The notes under the pieces were generated by a model that saw only the letters and a program-made list of their open reading frames with translations, ran no database searches and was not told the origin of the DNA. Below are positions 29,366 to 36,740 of a stretch of DNA of 60,054 nucleotides, piece after piece. Location of the stretch: positions 1 through 60,054 of the forward strand of contig JASBSJ010000086.1 in NCBI GenBank assembly GCA_030148985.1. Direction: 5' to 3'. The number at the start of each line of letters is the position of its first letter. The stretch's first letter is position 1. The stretch comes from Sphingopyxis sp. GTDB lineage: Bacteria; Pseudomonadota; Alphaproteobacteria; Sphingomonadales; Sphingomonadaceae. Made by a program: the position numbers and the translations under genes.

Positions 29366-30388
29366 CTACTCTTGAGGATCGGTAATTATCGACGGCACGC
29401 CCGGCGCCGCTGTCTCCTGATCGGCATCGTCGCGAAAATGGGCTGGCGCGTGGGGGCGGCGGTCGACCCGCAGATCGAAGATGTCGAAGCGGTTATAGCC
29501 GCCGGTGATGTCGTGCATTTGCCGCGGCTGGATGCATTGACCCAGGTCGATCTCGGCATAGACGATGCCCTCGTCGTCGATCAGCGGTTCGCCGACCAGA
29601 TTGCCGTGCGGGTCGATCACGCCGGAAAAGGCGCTGTTTTTGCGCATAAGAAGTTCCCGGTTTTCCGGCCGCTCGGCGCTCATTGCCGTGATGATTTCTT
29701 CGCTGACCGTCGAAGAGGCGACGATCGTGAACAGTTTGCCTTCGAAGGAATGCGCCGTGGCGCGGATGCGGATCGCAGCGGCCATGTCGTAAGAGGCTGG
29801 CGCGACCGGAAGCGCGATATAATTGGCGACATGCACAAGCTCGCCCGCCGAAAGCAGCGCGAACCGCGCGAGCGTATTGGTGTTTTCGCCGCAAGCCAGG
29901 GTGCCGAGCGGGCCGACCGCGGTGTCGTAGACCTTGAGGCTCGACCCGTCGCCGCCGGCCCAGGTGAGTTTCTCCGCCCAGGTCGGCACCAGTTTCCGGT
30001 GTCGCCCAAGCAGCGTGCCGTCGGCCCCGATGATCAGATTGGTGTTATAGAGCGTCGCGACCGAATGGGCCGCGCGTTCGTTGACGCCGATGACGACGAC
30101 GCAGCCATGCGCGCGCGCGGCTTCGCAAAGCCGGTCGGTTTCCGGGCCGGGAACCGTGATCGCGGCGCGGCACAGCCGATCGAACCAGGCGCTACCCTCG
30201 ATCGGCGTCATCAGCCAGTTCCAATAAGGGTAGCCGGCAACGAACACTTCGGGAAATGCGACGAGCTTGGCGCCGTTTCCGGCGGCTTCGGCGATCAGCG
30301 CGCACGCCTTGTCGACGGTCGCGGCGGTATCGAGAAAGACGGGCGCGGTCTGAACGGCGGCCACTTTCGATCGGGGCAGGTCGATCAT
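29366..30388 (-). CDS. Carbon-nitrogen hydrolase (nitrilase superfamily), proposed maleamate amidase
   Basis: A 340-residue member of the nitrilase/amidase superfamily. The Glu-Lys-Cys triad is E47 (AFPEVFVAGYP), K132 (GRHRKLVPTWAEK) and C166 (TLACGENTNT). True nitrilases usually have CWEN at the last site; here it is CGEN, so nitrile as well as amide substrates are possible. The middle of an operon that should release an amide (maleamate) argues for an amidase producing maleate and ammonia; a nitrilase acting on an indole nitrile is the alternative. Eleven bases after kynureninase; SD AAGGA. Confidence 0.85.
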   Translation of the reverse strand: MIDLPRSKVAAVQTAPVFLDTAATVDKACALIAEAAGNGAKLVAFPEVFVAGYPYWNWLMTPIEGSAWFDRLCRAAITVPGPETDRLCEAARAHGCVVVIGVNERAAHSVATLYNTNLIIGADGTLLGRHRKLVPTWAEKLTWAGGDGSSLKVYDTAVGPLGTLACGENTNTLARFALLSAGELVHVANYIALPVAPASYDMAAAIRIRATAHSFEGKLFTIVASSTVSEEIITAMSAERPENRELLMRKNSAFSGVIDPHGNLVGEPLIDDEGIVYAEIDLGQCIQPRQMHDITGGYNRFDIFDLRVDRRPHAPAHFRDDADQETAAPGVPSIITDPQE

Positions 30389-30399
30389 ATCCGGTCCTT

Positions 30400-31635
30400 T
30401 CAGGTTACGGCCGCGCGCACGCGATATTCGGGCTTGTCCCAGGCACGGGTCAGGCAGATTTCGCGCAGCCGTTCGACCGCTTCGACGACATCGGCGTAGC
30501 GAAGATACAGCGGCGTGAAGCCGAACCGGAGGATGTCGGGCGCGCGAAAGTCTCCGATGACGTCGCGCTCCTTCAGTGCTTGGACGATCTCGTAGCCATT
30601 GGGGTGGCTATAGGAGACCTGGCTGCCGCGGAGCGCCGGGTCGAGCGGACTGGCGAGACGAAAGCCGAATTCGCCGCAGCGGGCCTCCACGCGCTCGATG
30701 AACAACTGGCTGAGACCAAGCGATTTGCGGCGGACCTCCTGCATGTCGGCGCGGTTCAACAGGTCGACCCCGCATTCGAGTGCGGCGAGCCCCAAAACGG
30801 GCGGCGTACCGCACAGGAAGCGGGTGATTCCTTCTGCCGGCCGGTAATCCTCTTCGAAGGTGAAGGGGCTGGCATGGCCGAACCAGCCCGACAGGACCGG
30901 GCGCGCCGCGTGATGTCGACGCGCCGCGAACAGGAAGGCCGGCGCCCCGGGGCCGCCGTTCAGATATTTATAGCCGCAGCCCACCGCGAAATCGGCGTTT
31001 GCGCCATTCAGGTCGACCTCGATCGCACCGGCACTATGGCTGAGATCCCAGACGACCAGCACACCCTTTGCATGGGCGCGGCGCGTTACTTCCGCCATGT
31101 CGCGGATAAGGCCGGACTTGTAATGGACCTGCGTCAGCAACAGCACGGCGACGTCGTCGTCCAGCCGGTCGACGACCGCCTCCGGATCGACGGTCAGCGC
31201 GCGCACGCGGCCGCCGCTGAACGCCTCGATCCCCTGCATCATATAAACGTCGGTCGGGAAATTGCCGCTCTCCGACAGGATCACCCCGCGATCGGGCTGC
31301 AATGACAGGGCGGCGGTCAGCGCCTTGAAAATATTGACCGACGTCGAATCCGCCGCGATCACTTCGCCTGAGCCGGCGCCGATGATCGACGCGATCTTGT
31401 CGCCGATGCGCTGCGGCGCGGTCGACCATTCGGCGCCCAGCCAGGAGGTGATAAGCCCGTCCGCCCATTCCTGCGTCACCGTCCTGGCAAGCCGCTCGGC
31501 GGTGGCGCGGGGCGCCGCACCCAGCGAATTGCCATCGACATAGATCAGCCCTTCGCGAAGCTGGAATGCGTCGCGAAACCCGCGCAGCGGATCCTGCGCA
31601 TCCAGCGCCGCGATCTCCGCCAGCTCCTGGGTCAT
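30400..31635 (-). CDS. kynU: Kynureninase (PLP-dependent)
   Basis: Cleaves kynurenine (or 3-/5-hydroxykynurenine) to anthranilate (or hydroxyanthranilate) and alanine. Fold-type I aminotransferase-like; the PLP lysine is K223 in VGCGYKYLNGGPG, with D197 in WDLSHSAGA contacting the pyridine nitrogen and YVDGNSLGA at the N terminus. 411 residues. The ATG at 31635 shares its A with the stop of the formamidase gene (TGATG); a TTG three bases earlier is less likely. Substrate preference between kynurenine and its 5-hydroxy form cannot be read from the sequence. Confidence 0.95.
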   Translation of the reverse strand: MTQELAEIAALDAQDPLRGFRDAFQLREGLIYVDGNSLGAAPRATAERLARTVTQEWADGLITSWLGAEWSTAPQRIGDKIASIIGAGSGEVIAADSTSVNIFKALTAALSLQPDRGVILSESGNFPTDVYMMQGIEAFSGGRVRALTVDPEAVVDRLDDDVAVLLLTQVHYKSGLIRDMAEVTRRAHAKGVLVVWDLSHSAGAIEVDLNGANADFAVGCGYKYLNGGPGAPAFLFAARRHHAARPVLSGWFGHASPFTFEEDYRPAEGITRFLCGTPPVLGLAALECGVDLLNRADMQEVRRKSLGLSQLFIERVEARCGEFGFRLASPLDPALRGSQVSYSHPNGYEIVQALKERDVIGDFRAPDILRFGFTPLYLRYADVVEAVERLREICLTRAWDKPEYRVRAAVT

Positions 31636-32261
31636 CAAGGCATCTCCCGCAAAATGGCACGCACGGGGCTCGCGTCGGCCCCGGCAATCTTCAACGGCAA
31701 GGCGATCAGCTCATAGGCGCCGCCCGGCACCGCATCGAGCACGAGGCCCTCCAATATGCGCATGTCGCCCGCGAGAATCTCGTGATGGGCATCCATGGTC
31801 TTTGATTCCTGTGGATCCAGTGACGGCGCGTCCGTGCCGACGAGGCGCACGCCATGACCGCGCAGGCGCGCGATCACATCCGGCGCGATCGCGGTGAAAT
31901 CGGGATCCCATCGGTCGGTTGGAAAGCGATCATAGGTGCGGAACAGGACGCGTTCGAATCCGGTTAGAGCGTCCCACTCGATGTCGCCGATCTCCACCCG
32001 GCCGCGTGCGTGGCGGACATCGACCAGAATACAGGGGCCGACATAGGGATCGAGCGCGCTGTCGGCGCTTGCTTCGCCCGCGGGATGATAATGAAAGGGC
32101 GAGTCCGCGTGCGTTCCCGCGTGCAGCGGCGCCTCTATCGCGCCGATGTTGACGGGGCATTGGTCGCCGATTTCGGCAAGCCGGCGCACGGCCACCGGCG
32201 GCTCACCGGGCCAGAGCGGCATACCGGGGCGCAGGGTCTGCGAGATGTCCCATATTCTCAT
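31635..32261 (-). CDS. kynB: Kynurenine formamidase (cyclase family)
   Basis: Hydrolyses N-formylkynurenine to kynurenine and formate. The metal-binding motif HAGTHADSP (H47, H51, D53) is the KynB/cyclase signature, preceded by WDISQTLRPGMPLWPG. 208 residues, family length. Its ATG overlaps the stop of the dioxygenase gene by ATGA and its stop overlaps the kynureninase start, so all three kyn genes are translationally coupled. Confidence 0.95.
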   Translation of the reverse strand: MRIWDISQTLRPGMPLWPGEPPVAVRRLAEIGDQCPVNIGAIEAPLHAGTHADSPFHYHPAGEASADSALDPYVGPCILVDVRHARGRVEIGDIEWDALTGFERVLFRTYDRFPTDRWDPDFTAIAPDVIARLRGHGVRLVGTDAPSLDPQESKTMDAHHEILAGDMRILEGLVLDAVPGGAYELIALPLKIAGADASPVRAILREMP

Positions 32262-33175
32262 TGGCCCGATCCCGCTGGCGCATCGGCATAGGTCGGACCT
32301 TCTTTAGCCGCGACCATGCGGGTCCGCATCGACCAGAGTTCGGGGAAGAAGCTGAGGTTCAGCGCCTTGACGAGATAGTTGACGCCCGAGGAGCCCCCCG
32401 TTCCCATTTTCTGTCCGATAACCCGCGCGACCGTCTTCATGTGCTTGAAGCGCCACTCCTGAAAATAATATTCCAGCCCGGTCACCTTCTCGGCAAGCGT
32501 ATAGAGATCCCAATGGGCCTGGACGTCGGAATAGATGGCGAGCCAGGCATCCTCGACCGCGTCGGCGGGAACATAGGGGCAGCTCCAGTCGCGATCGAGG
32601 TGCGCGGAGGGAATGGCGAAACCGCGCCGCGCGAGCAGCCGAAGCATTTCATCGTAAAGCGAAGGCGCGTTGAGCGCCGCGAGCAGCCGCGCATGGACTG
32701 CCGGCTCGTCGGCGTGGACGAGCAGCAAATCGTCCCGCTTGTTGCCCAGCAGGAATTCGAGCTCACGATATTGATGCGACTGAAACCCCGACGCCTTGCG
32801 CAGAAACCCGCGAAAGGTGAGGAAATCGTGCGGCGTCAGCGTCGCCAACACTTCCCAGCTATGGATCATGTGGCGCTGAATTGCGGCGATCCGGTCGAGC
32901 GTTTTTACCGCATGGTCGAGGTCGTCCCTTTTGAGCGCATCCATCACCAGGCGGGCTTCGTGCAGCAGCAGCTTGAGCCACAGCTCCATCGTTTGGTGCA
33001 TGATGATGAAGAGCATTTCGTCCGGCTTGTCGGAAACCGGGATTTGCGACGAGAGCAGCCGTTCGGTTTGCAGGTGCCGCGCATAGGACAGCCCCTTGTC
33101 CCACTGGATTGTTTCGCCGTCGATCTGGGCCTCGAAAGTCTCGACGCCATCTTCCATGTATCGGCGGATCGTCAT
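32258..33175 (-). CDS. kynA: Tryptophan 2,3-dioxygenase (heme)
   Basis: Heme enzyme opening the indole ring of tryptophan to N-formylkynurenine. Family marks: MHQTMELWLKLLLHE, the active-site stretch FRGFLRKASGFQSHQYRELE near residue 115, the proximal His region RFKHMKTVARVIG, and the GTGGSSG loop. The ATG at 33175 follows a perfect AAGGAGG and gives 305 residues; the longer frame reaches into the regulator gene and is rejected. In the proposed pathway it would act on 5-hydroxytryptophan, which is untested for this protein. Confidence 0.95.
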   Translation of the reverse strand: MTIRRYMEDGVETFEAQIDGETIQWDKGLSYARHLQTERLLSSQIPVSDKPDEMLFIIMHQTMELWLKLLLHEARLVMDALKRDDLDHAVKTLDRIAAIQRHMIHSWEVLATLTPHDFLTFRGFLRKASGFQSHQYRELEFLLGNKRDDLLLVHADEPAVHARLLAALNAPSLYDEMLRLLARRGFAIPSAHLDRDWSCPYVPADAVEDAWLAIYSDVQAHWDLYTLAEKVTGLEYYFQEWRFKHMKTVARVIGQKMGTGGSSGVNYLVKALNLSFFPELWSMRTRMVAAKEGPTYADAPAGSGQ

Positions 33176-33239
33176 GCGGCCCTCCTTTGCCGTTGGGGGC
33201 AGGGGCCCGCGGCGATTTTGCTGGCGACGTGGCCGGACA

Positions 33240-33713
33240 TTACTGCGATCTTTCGGCGGGCGCCGCCGCCCATTGCGTGAGCGACGCGCGCGCCTTGATG
33301 GTCTTGAGGCAGACGGTGGTCGACAGCCGGTGCACGCCGGGCAGCTTCGACAGATCGTGTCGCAACAATTCGTCGAGATGCTCGACCGAGCGGGCAAAGA
33401 TGCGCAAAAGATAGTCGCTGTCGCCCGCCGTCGTGTGGCATTCGATGATCGCAGGATGCGCGGTCGCGGCCGCTTCGAAAGCCTCATGCGCCTCGAAACT
33501 GATCCGGACCGCGGCATAGCATTGCACGACGAGGCCGACCGCGGCGGGATTGATGCGCGCGCCGAATCCCTGAATGACGCCGTCATTTTCAAGTTCGCGG
33601 ACCCGCGACCAGCACGGCGATTTGGACAGGCCCACCCGGTCGCTGAGATCGGCGAAGGACATGCGGCCGTCGCTTTCCAGTTCGGCCAATATTTTCCAGT
33701 CGATCCTGTCCAT
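33240..33713 (-). CDS. Lrp/AsnC-family transcription regulator
   Basis: A 157-residue regulator with N-terminal winged helix-turn-helix (IDWKILAELESDGRMSFADLSDRVGLS) and C-terminal RAM ligand-binding domain. The ATG at 33713 (MDRIDWKIL) has GAGAGGAAG upstream; the longer frame lacks support. It is the first gene of the minus-strand run, 64 bases before kynA, and divergent from the hydroxylase gene. Lrp-type proteins (KynR in Pseudomonas) respond to kynurenine and activate kyn genes, so a matching role here is the natural inference. Confidence 0.9.
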   Translation of the reverse strand: MDRIDWKILAELESDGRMSFADLSDRVGLSKSPCWSRVRELENDGVIQGFGARINPAAVGLVVQCYAAVRISFEAHEAFEAAATAHPAIIECHTTAGDSDYLLRIFARSVEHLDELLRHDLSKLPGVHRLSTTVCLKTIKARASLTQWAAAPAERSQ

Positions 33714-33909
33714 TGCTTCCTCTCGGGTCTTGCCGCAGCCCAGACGCTTCAGGTCAATCGGCAAGTTTTGGCGACTTTTCTGGAACATCTTGCTTATAGC
33801 GCCCCATTCATAGGACATTGTGCTGAATTGGCCATCCTTTTGCCTCGCTTTCGGGATAATGTTTCGCGTCCGTCGCCCTATGCTCGCTTCGAACGATAGG
33901 GAGCTGATG
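33714..33909. promoter_or_regulatory. Divergent control region between the Lrp regulator and the hydroxylase gene
   Basis: About 195 bases, clearly more AT-rich than the flanking genes, containing TTGCTTATAGCG and GATAATGTTTCG, either of which could be part of a promoter. The hydroxylase SD is AGGGAG at 33898-33903. Presumed site of Lrp binding; no exact operator could be assigned. Confidence 0.45.
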
Positions 33910-34749
33910 ATGGCCGCGTTGCATGTTTACGAAAGGCCCCCCGAAGGTGTGGCGGCCGACTGGACAATGCCGCAGAACTGGCCTCAGTTTACCGATGCCG
34001 AACACCGGACCTGGGATTTGCTCGTGGAGCGGCAGTCGCGGGCTCTGGACGGCCTCGCCTGCGATGCCTTTCTTACTGGATTGGATATTTTGCGACTGTC
34101 AAAACCCGGGATTCCCGACTTTGCCGAGCTCAATCCACGTCTGGCGCGCGCGACGGGGTGGGAGGTTGTCGCGGTTCCCGGCGTGATCCCGAACGATGCT
34201 TTTTTCACGCATCTGTCGGAGCGTCGCTTTCCCGCCGCAAATTTCCTGCGGTCGGCCGAATCGCTGGATTACTCGGAAGAGCCCGACCTGTTTCACGACC
34301 TGTTCGGGCATCTGCCGATGCTGACCGATCCGGTTTTTGCGGACTTCCTCGTTGCTTATGGGAAGGCGGGCGTGAAAGCCGAGCGGTGTAGTTCGGTCGA
34401 TACGCTCGGCCGACTCTATCTCCATACCGTCGAGTTCGGGTTGATTCAGGAGCATGACGCCCTGCGCGCCTTCGGTGCCGGCCTGCTGTCGAGTATTAGT
34501 GAGACGGTTCATGCGGTCACCGCGCCCGACGTCCGCCGGATCGCCTTCGATCTGGAAAGGGTGATGCAGACGGACTATCTGTTCGACGAATTCCAGCGCT
34601 CCTATTTCGTCATCGAGAGCTTCGATCATCTGCTCAAGGTGACCGCCGAAACCGACTTCGAGCCGATCTACAAGCGCCTGCGCGATGCCCCCCTGTTCGC
34701 GCCGGGGGCCGCGTGTCTGGGTGATCGGCTTGTCTTACTGGGCGTGTGA
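33910..34749 (+). CDS. Aromatic amino acid hydroxylase, proposed tryptophan 5-hydroxylase
   Basis: Pterin-dependent non-heme iron hydroxylase of the phenylalanine/tyrosine/tryptophan hydroxylase family. Iron ligands H129 and H134 (FHDLFGHLP) and E175 (TVEFGL) are present with the exact family spacing. The residue four before the Glu, Trp in phenylalanine and tyrosine hydroxylases and Phe in animal tryptophan hydroxylases, is Leu here (L171 in RLYLHTVEFG), which would open the pocket for a bulkier substrate. Starts at ATG 33910 or 33907 (SD AGGGAG), 279 residues, catalytic domain only; an upstream GTG frame at 33820 is unlikely. Divergent from the tryptophan operon. Ordinary phenylalanine hydroxylase is the alternative. 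Confidence 0.9.
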   Translation: MAALHVYERPPEGVAADWTMPQNWPQFTDAEHRTWDLLVERQSRALDGLACDAFLTGLDILRLSKPGIPDFAELNPRLARATGWEVVAVPGVIPNDAFFTHLSERRFPAANFLRSAESLDYSEEPDLFHDLFGHLPMLTDPVFADFLVAYGKAGVKAERCSSVDTLGRLYLHTVEFGLIQEHDALRAFGAGLLSSISETVHAVTAPDVRRIAFDLERVMQTDYLFDEFQRSYFVIESFDHLLKVTAETDFEPIYKRLRDAPLFAPGAACLGDRLVLLGV

Positions 34750-34765
34750 CCGCGCGTGCAATCAT

Positions 34766-35596
34766 CTATGCCGCACCTTGCCGGTCGTTCGCGCGGCGGC
34801 GCAGTTCGGTCGGTGCCATTCCGAACCGGCGCGCGAACGCTCGTGTGAAGCTCGCATTGCTCGTATAACCGCTGCGATAGCCGACGACGGCGACCGGCAG
34901 GTCGCTTTGGGCGAGAAGCTGGCGCGCATTTTCGAGGCGGCGTTCGCTGACGGCCTCGGCGACGGTGCATTGATAAAGTTCGCGAAACCCCCGCGTCAGC
35001 TTGGCCTTGCCCAGCCCGAAGCGGCGCGCGATGCCATCGACGGTCAGCTTGTCTTGCCACCCTTCGAGCACCAGTTCGTGGGCGGCGGCAACCAGCGCGA
35101 TTTCGCGCTCGCTGAGCGTGGTCGTCCCATGCGCCTCGACCATGCGTCCGGCCTTGAGCGCCGCGAATAGCTGGCAGAGCAGTTCGAGGCTGCGCGCGGT
35201 GCGCAATAATGTGGCGGCCTCGCCGTCGCCCTCGACCGCGACGACCGCGCGTCCGACGCCGCGCAGATCGGCGGGCAGATACCAGCGGCCGCCCCGCTTG
35301 GGAACAAGGCCGAACAGGCGTTGGCAGGCCGCACGGTTGATGGCCAGAATGACGAGGTCGTCGTGCGCTTCGGCGTCGAGCGCCCGCGGCGCCATCACAC
35401 CGACCGCCGGTTCACCGATGTCGCCAAATCCCAGAATGAGTGGATCGACGGGAAGCGCTGCCAGATCGCAAGCACCGCGACCGATATAGCAGGTGACTTC
35501 GGTCGAAATGATGACGGTGCGTTTGCGGGTCATGGCGCTGCAGCTTGGCCCGGTCGTGGTATAGGCTGCAACCGAAAATTCCGGTTGGCCGCGCAT
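34766..35596 (-). CDS. AraC-family transcription regulator
   Basis: A C-terminal AraC/XylS double helix-turn-helix is clear (VDGIARRFGLGKAKLTRGF, then GYRSGYTSNASFTRAFARRF). The N-terminal 165 residues form an effector domain without a recognisable subfamily; the start may be the ATG at 35596 or that at 35533. The gene converges on the hydroxylase gene (16 bases apart) and is divergent from the exporter gene at 35681. It may regulate that exporter. Confidence 0.82.
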   Translation of the reverse strand: MRGQPEFSVAAYTTTGPSCSAMTRKRTVIISTEVTCYIGRGACDLAALPVDPLILGFGDIGEPAVGVMAPRALDAEAHDDLVILAINRAACQRLFGLVPKRGGRWYLPADLRGVGRAVVAVEGDGEAATLLRTARSLELLCQLFAALKAGRMVEAHGTTTLSEREIALVAAAHELVLEGWQDKLTVDGIARRFGLGKAKLTRGFRELYQCTVAEAVSERRLENARQLLAQSDLPVAVVGYRSGYTSNASFTRAFARRFGMAPTELRRRANDRQGAA

Positions 35597-35680
35597 CATG
35601 GACATTTTGTGACAAACAGACCGCTTCCCACTTGATGCCGAACCGCCTAACCAACCGCCCGGCAACGACAGCGAGGATCG

Positions 35681-36574
35681 ATGACTTTCTCCCCGGCTCC
35701 CCATGCATCGTCCGGCCGCGTCGACTTGCTCGCGCTGGGCGCCCTGTTCATCGGGCTGGTGTCGGTGACCGGCGGTGCGGCGCTGGCCAAAAGCCTGTTT
35801 CCGCTTGTCGGACCCGCCGGTGCGACCGCGCTGCGCCTTGTTTTCGGCGCGCTGCTGCTGTCGATCGTCCTGCGTCCGTGGCGGCTCGATCTTCGCGGCG
35901 GCTGGCGGTCGATCCTCGTCTATGGCGCCGTCCTCGGCGTCATGAACCTCAGCTTCTATCATGCGCTGGCCTATATCCCGCTGGGTATCGCGATCGCGAT
36001 CGAGTTCATCGGGCCCTTGGGGGTGGCGGTGTTCACATCGCGCCGCCGCCGCGATTTTATCTGGATCGCGATTGCGGTGGTGGGCCTTCTCCTTCTGCTA
36101 CCGCTACGCGACAGCGCCGCAGCGCTCGACTGGCGCGGGGTGGCGCTGGCGCTGCTCGCGGGGCTTTGCTGGGCGGCCTATATCCTGCTTGGCAAGCGCG
36201 CGGGGGTGGAGCATGGACCCGCCGCGGCCGCGGCCGGCACCGTCGTTGCAGCGGTTCTGGCCGCGCCGGTGGGGATCGTCCAGGCGGGCGCGGCACTGCT
36301 TCAGCCCGAGATATTGGCGCTGGGCCTCGCGGTTGGCCTCGTGTCGAGCGCCATACCCTATGGTTTCGAGATGGTCGCGCTGCGCCGCCTGTCGCCCAGC
36401 ACTTTCGGCACGCTGCTGAGCGCCGAACCCGCGGTTGGGGCGCTGATTGGCGTGGTTTTGCTCGGCGAATTGCTGTCGGGGGCACAATGGCTGGCGATCG
36501 GCCTCATCATGGTCTCGTCGATCGGCGCCGCGGCGGGGGCGCGAGAGGAAGCCGTGGCCGAGCCGCCGCCCTGA
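35681..36574 (+). CDS. EamA-family exporter, RhtA-like
   Basis: A 297-residue inner-membrane protein with ten predicted helices in two EamA repeats. The stretch [19 protein letters not shown] and [19 protein letters not shown] resemble the threonine/homoserine exporter RhtA group. Divergent from the AraC-type regulator, with about 85 bases between them. Substrate might be an amino acid or a metabolite; close to the tryptophan genes, but no direct evidence ties it to them. Confidence 0.82.
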   Translation: MTFSPAPHASSGRVDLLALGALFIGLVSVTGGAALAKSLFPLVGPAGATALRLVFGALLLSIVLRPWRLDLRGGWRSILVYGAVLGVMNLSFYHALAYIPLGIAIAIEFIGPLGVAVFTSRRRRDFIWIAIAVVGLLLLLPLRDSAAALDWRGVALALLAGLCWAAYILLGKRAGVEHGPAAAAAGTVVAAVLAAPVGIVQAGAALLQPEILALGLAVGLVSSAIPYGFEMVALRRLSPSTFGTLLSAEPAVGALIGVVLLGELLSGAQWLAIGLIMVSSIGAAAGAREEAVAEPPP

Positions 36575-36626
36575 CCGCGCCGCGCACCTTTGCAGGCCTT
36601 GCCCGAACATGGTTCATTCTATATAA

Positions 36627-36638
36627 TTAGAATACTAA
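36627..36638. promoter_or_regulatory. Palindromic operator site A (TTAGAATACTAA)
   Basis: Reads TTAGAATACTAA, the reverse complement of the TTAGTATTCTAA motif at 42750. In the 166-base gap upstream of the APH kinase gene (start 36741). AT-rich island in GC-rich DNA. One of five sites; see the finding. Confidence 0.65.
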
Positions 36639-36643
36639 GTAAT

Positions 36644-36677
36644 GGATCCGACCTGTCGGAAGCGACAGGTCGGATCC
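36644..36677. repeat. Perfect 15-bp stem with GAAG loop
   Basis: GGATCCGACCTGTCG and its exact complement, around a GAAG loop, five bases after operator site A. No T run follows on the plus strand, so it is not a typical terminator there; it could be one for the exporter gene or a repeat of the REP type. Confidence 0.75.
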
Positions 36678-36740
36678 GCGGGGATTGCAAATGCGCGAAA
36701 TTTCGGAATGGTCTGAACGCACGCGGCGGGGGATGCGGGC

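Noticed and set aside
28247-30499. 750-codon plus-strand frame across the cupin and C-N hydrolase genes
   Set aside because: Antisense to genes with intact catalytic residues and Shine-Dalgarno sites; composition is that of a shadow frame.
36644-36677. Rho-independent terminator after the RhtA-like gene
   Set aside because: The stem is perfect but no T run follows on the plus strand, so listed as a repeat only.
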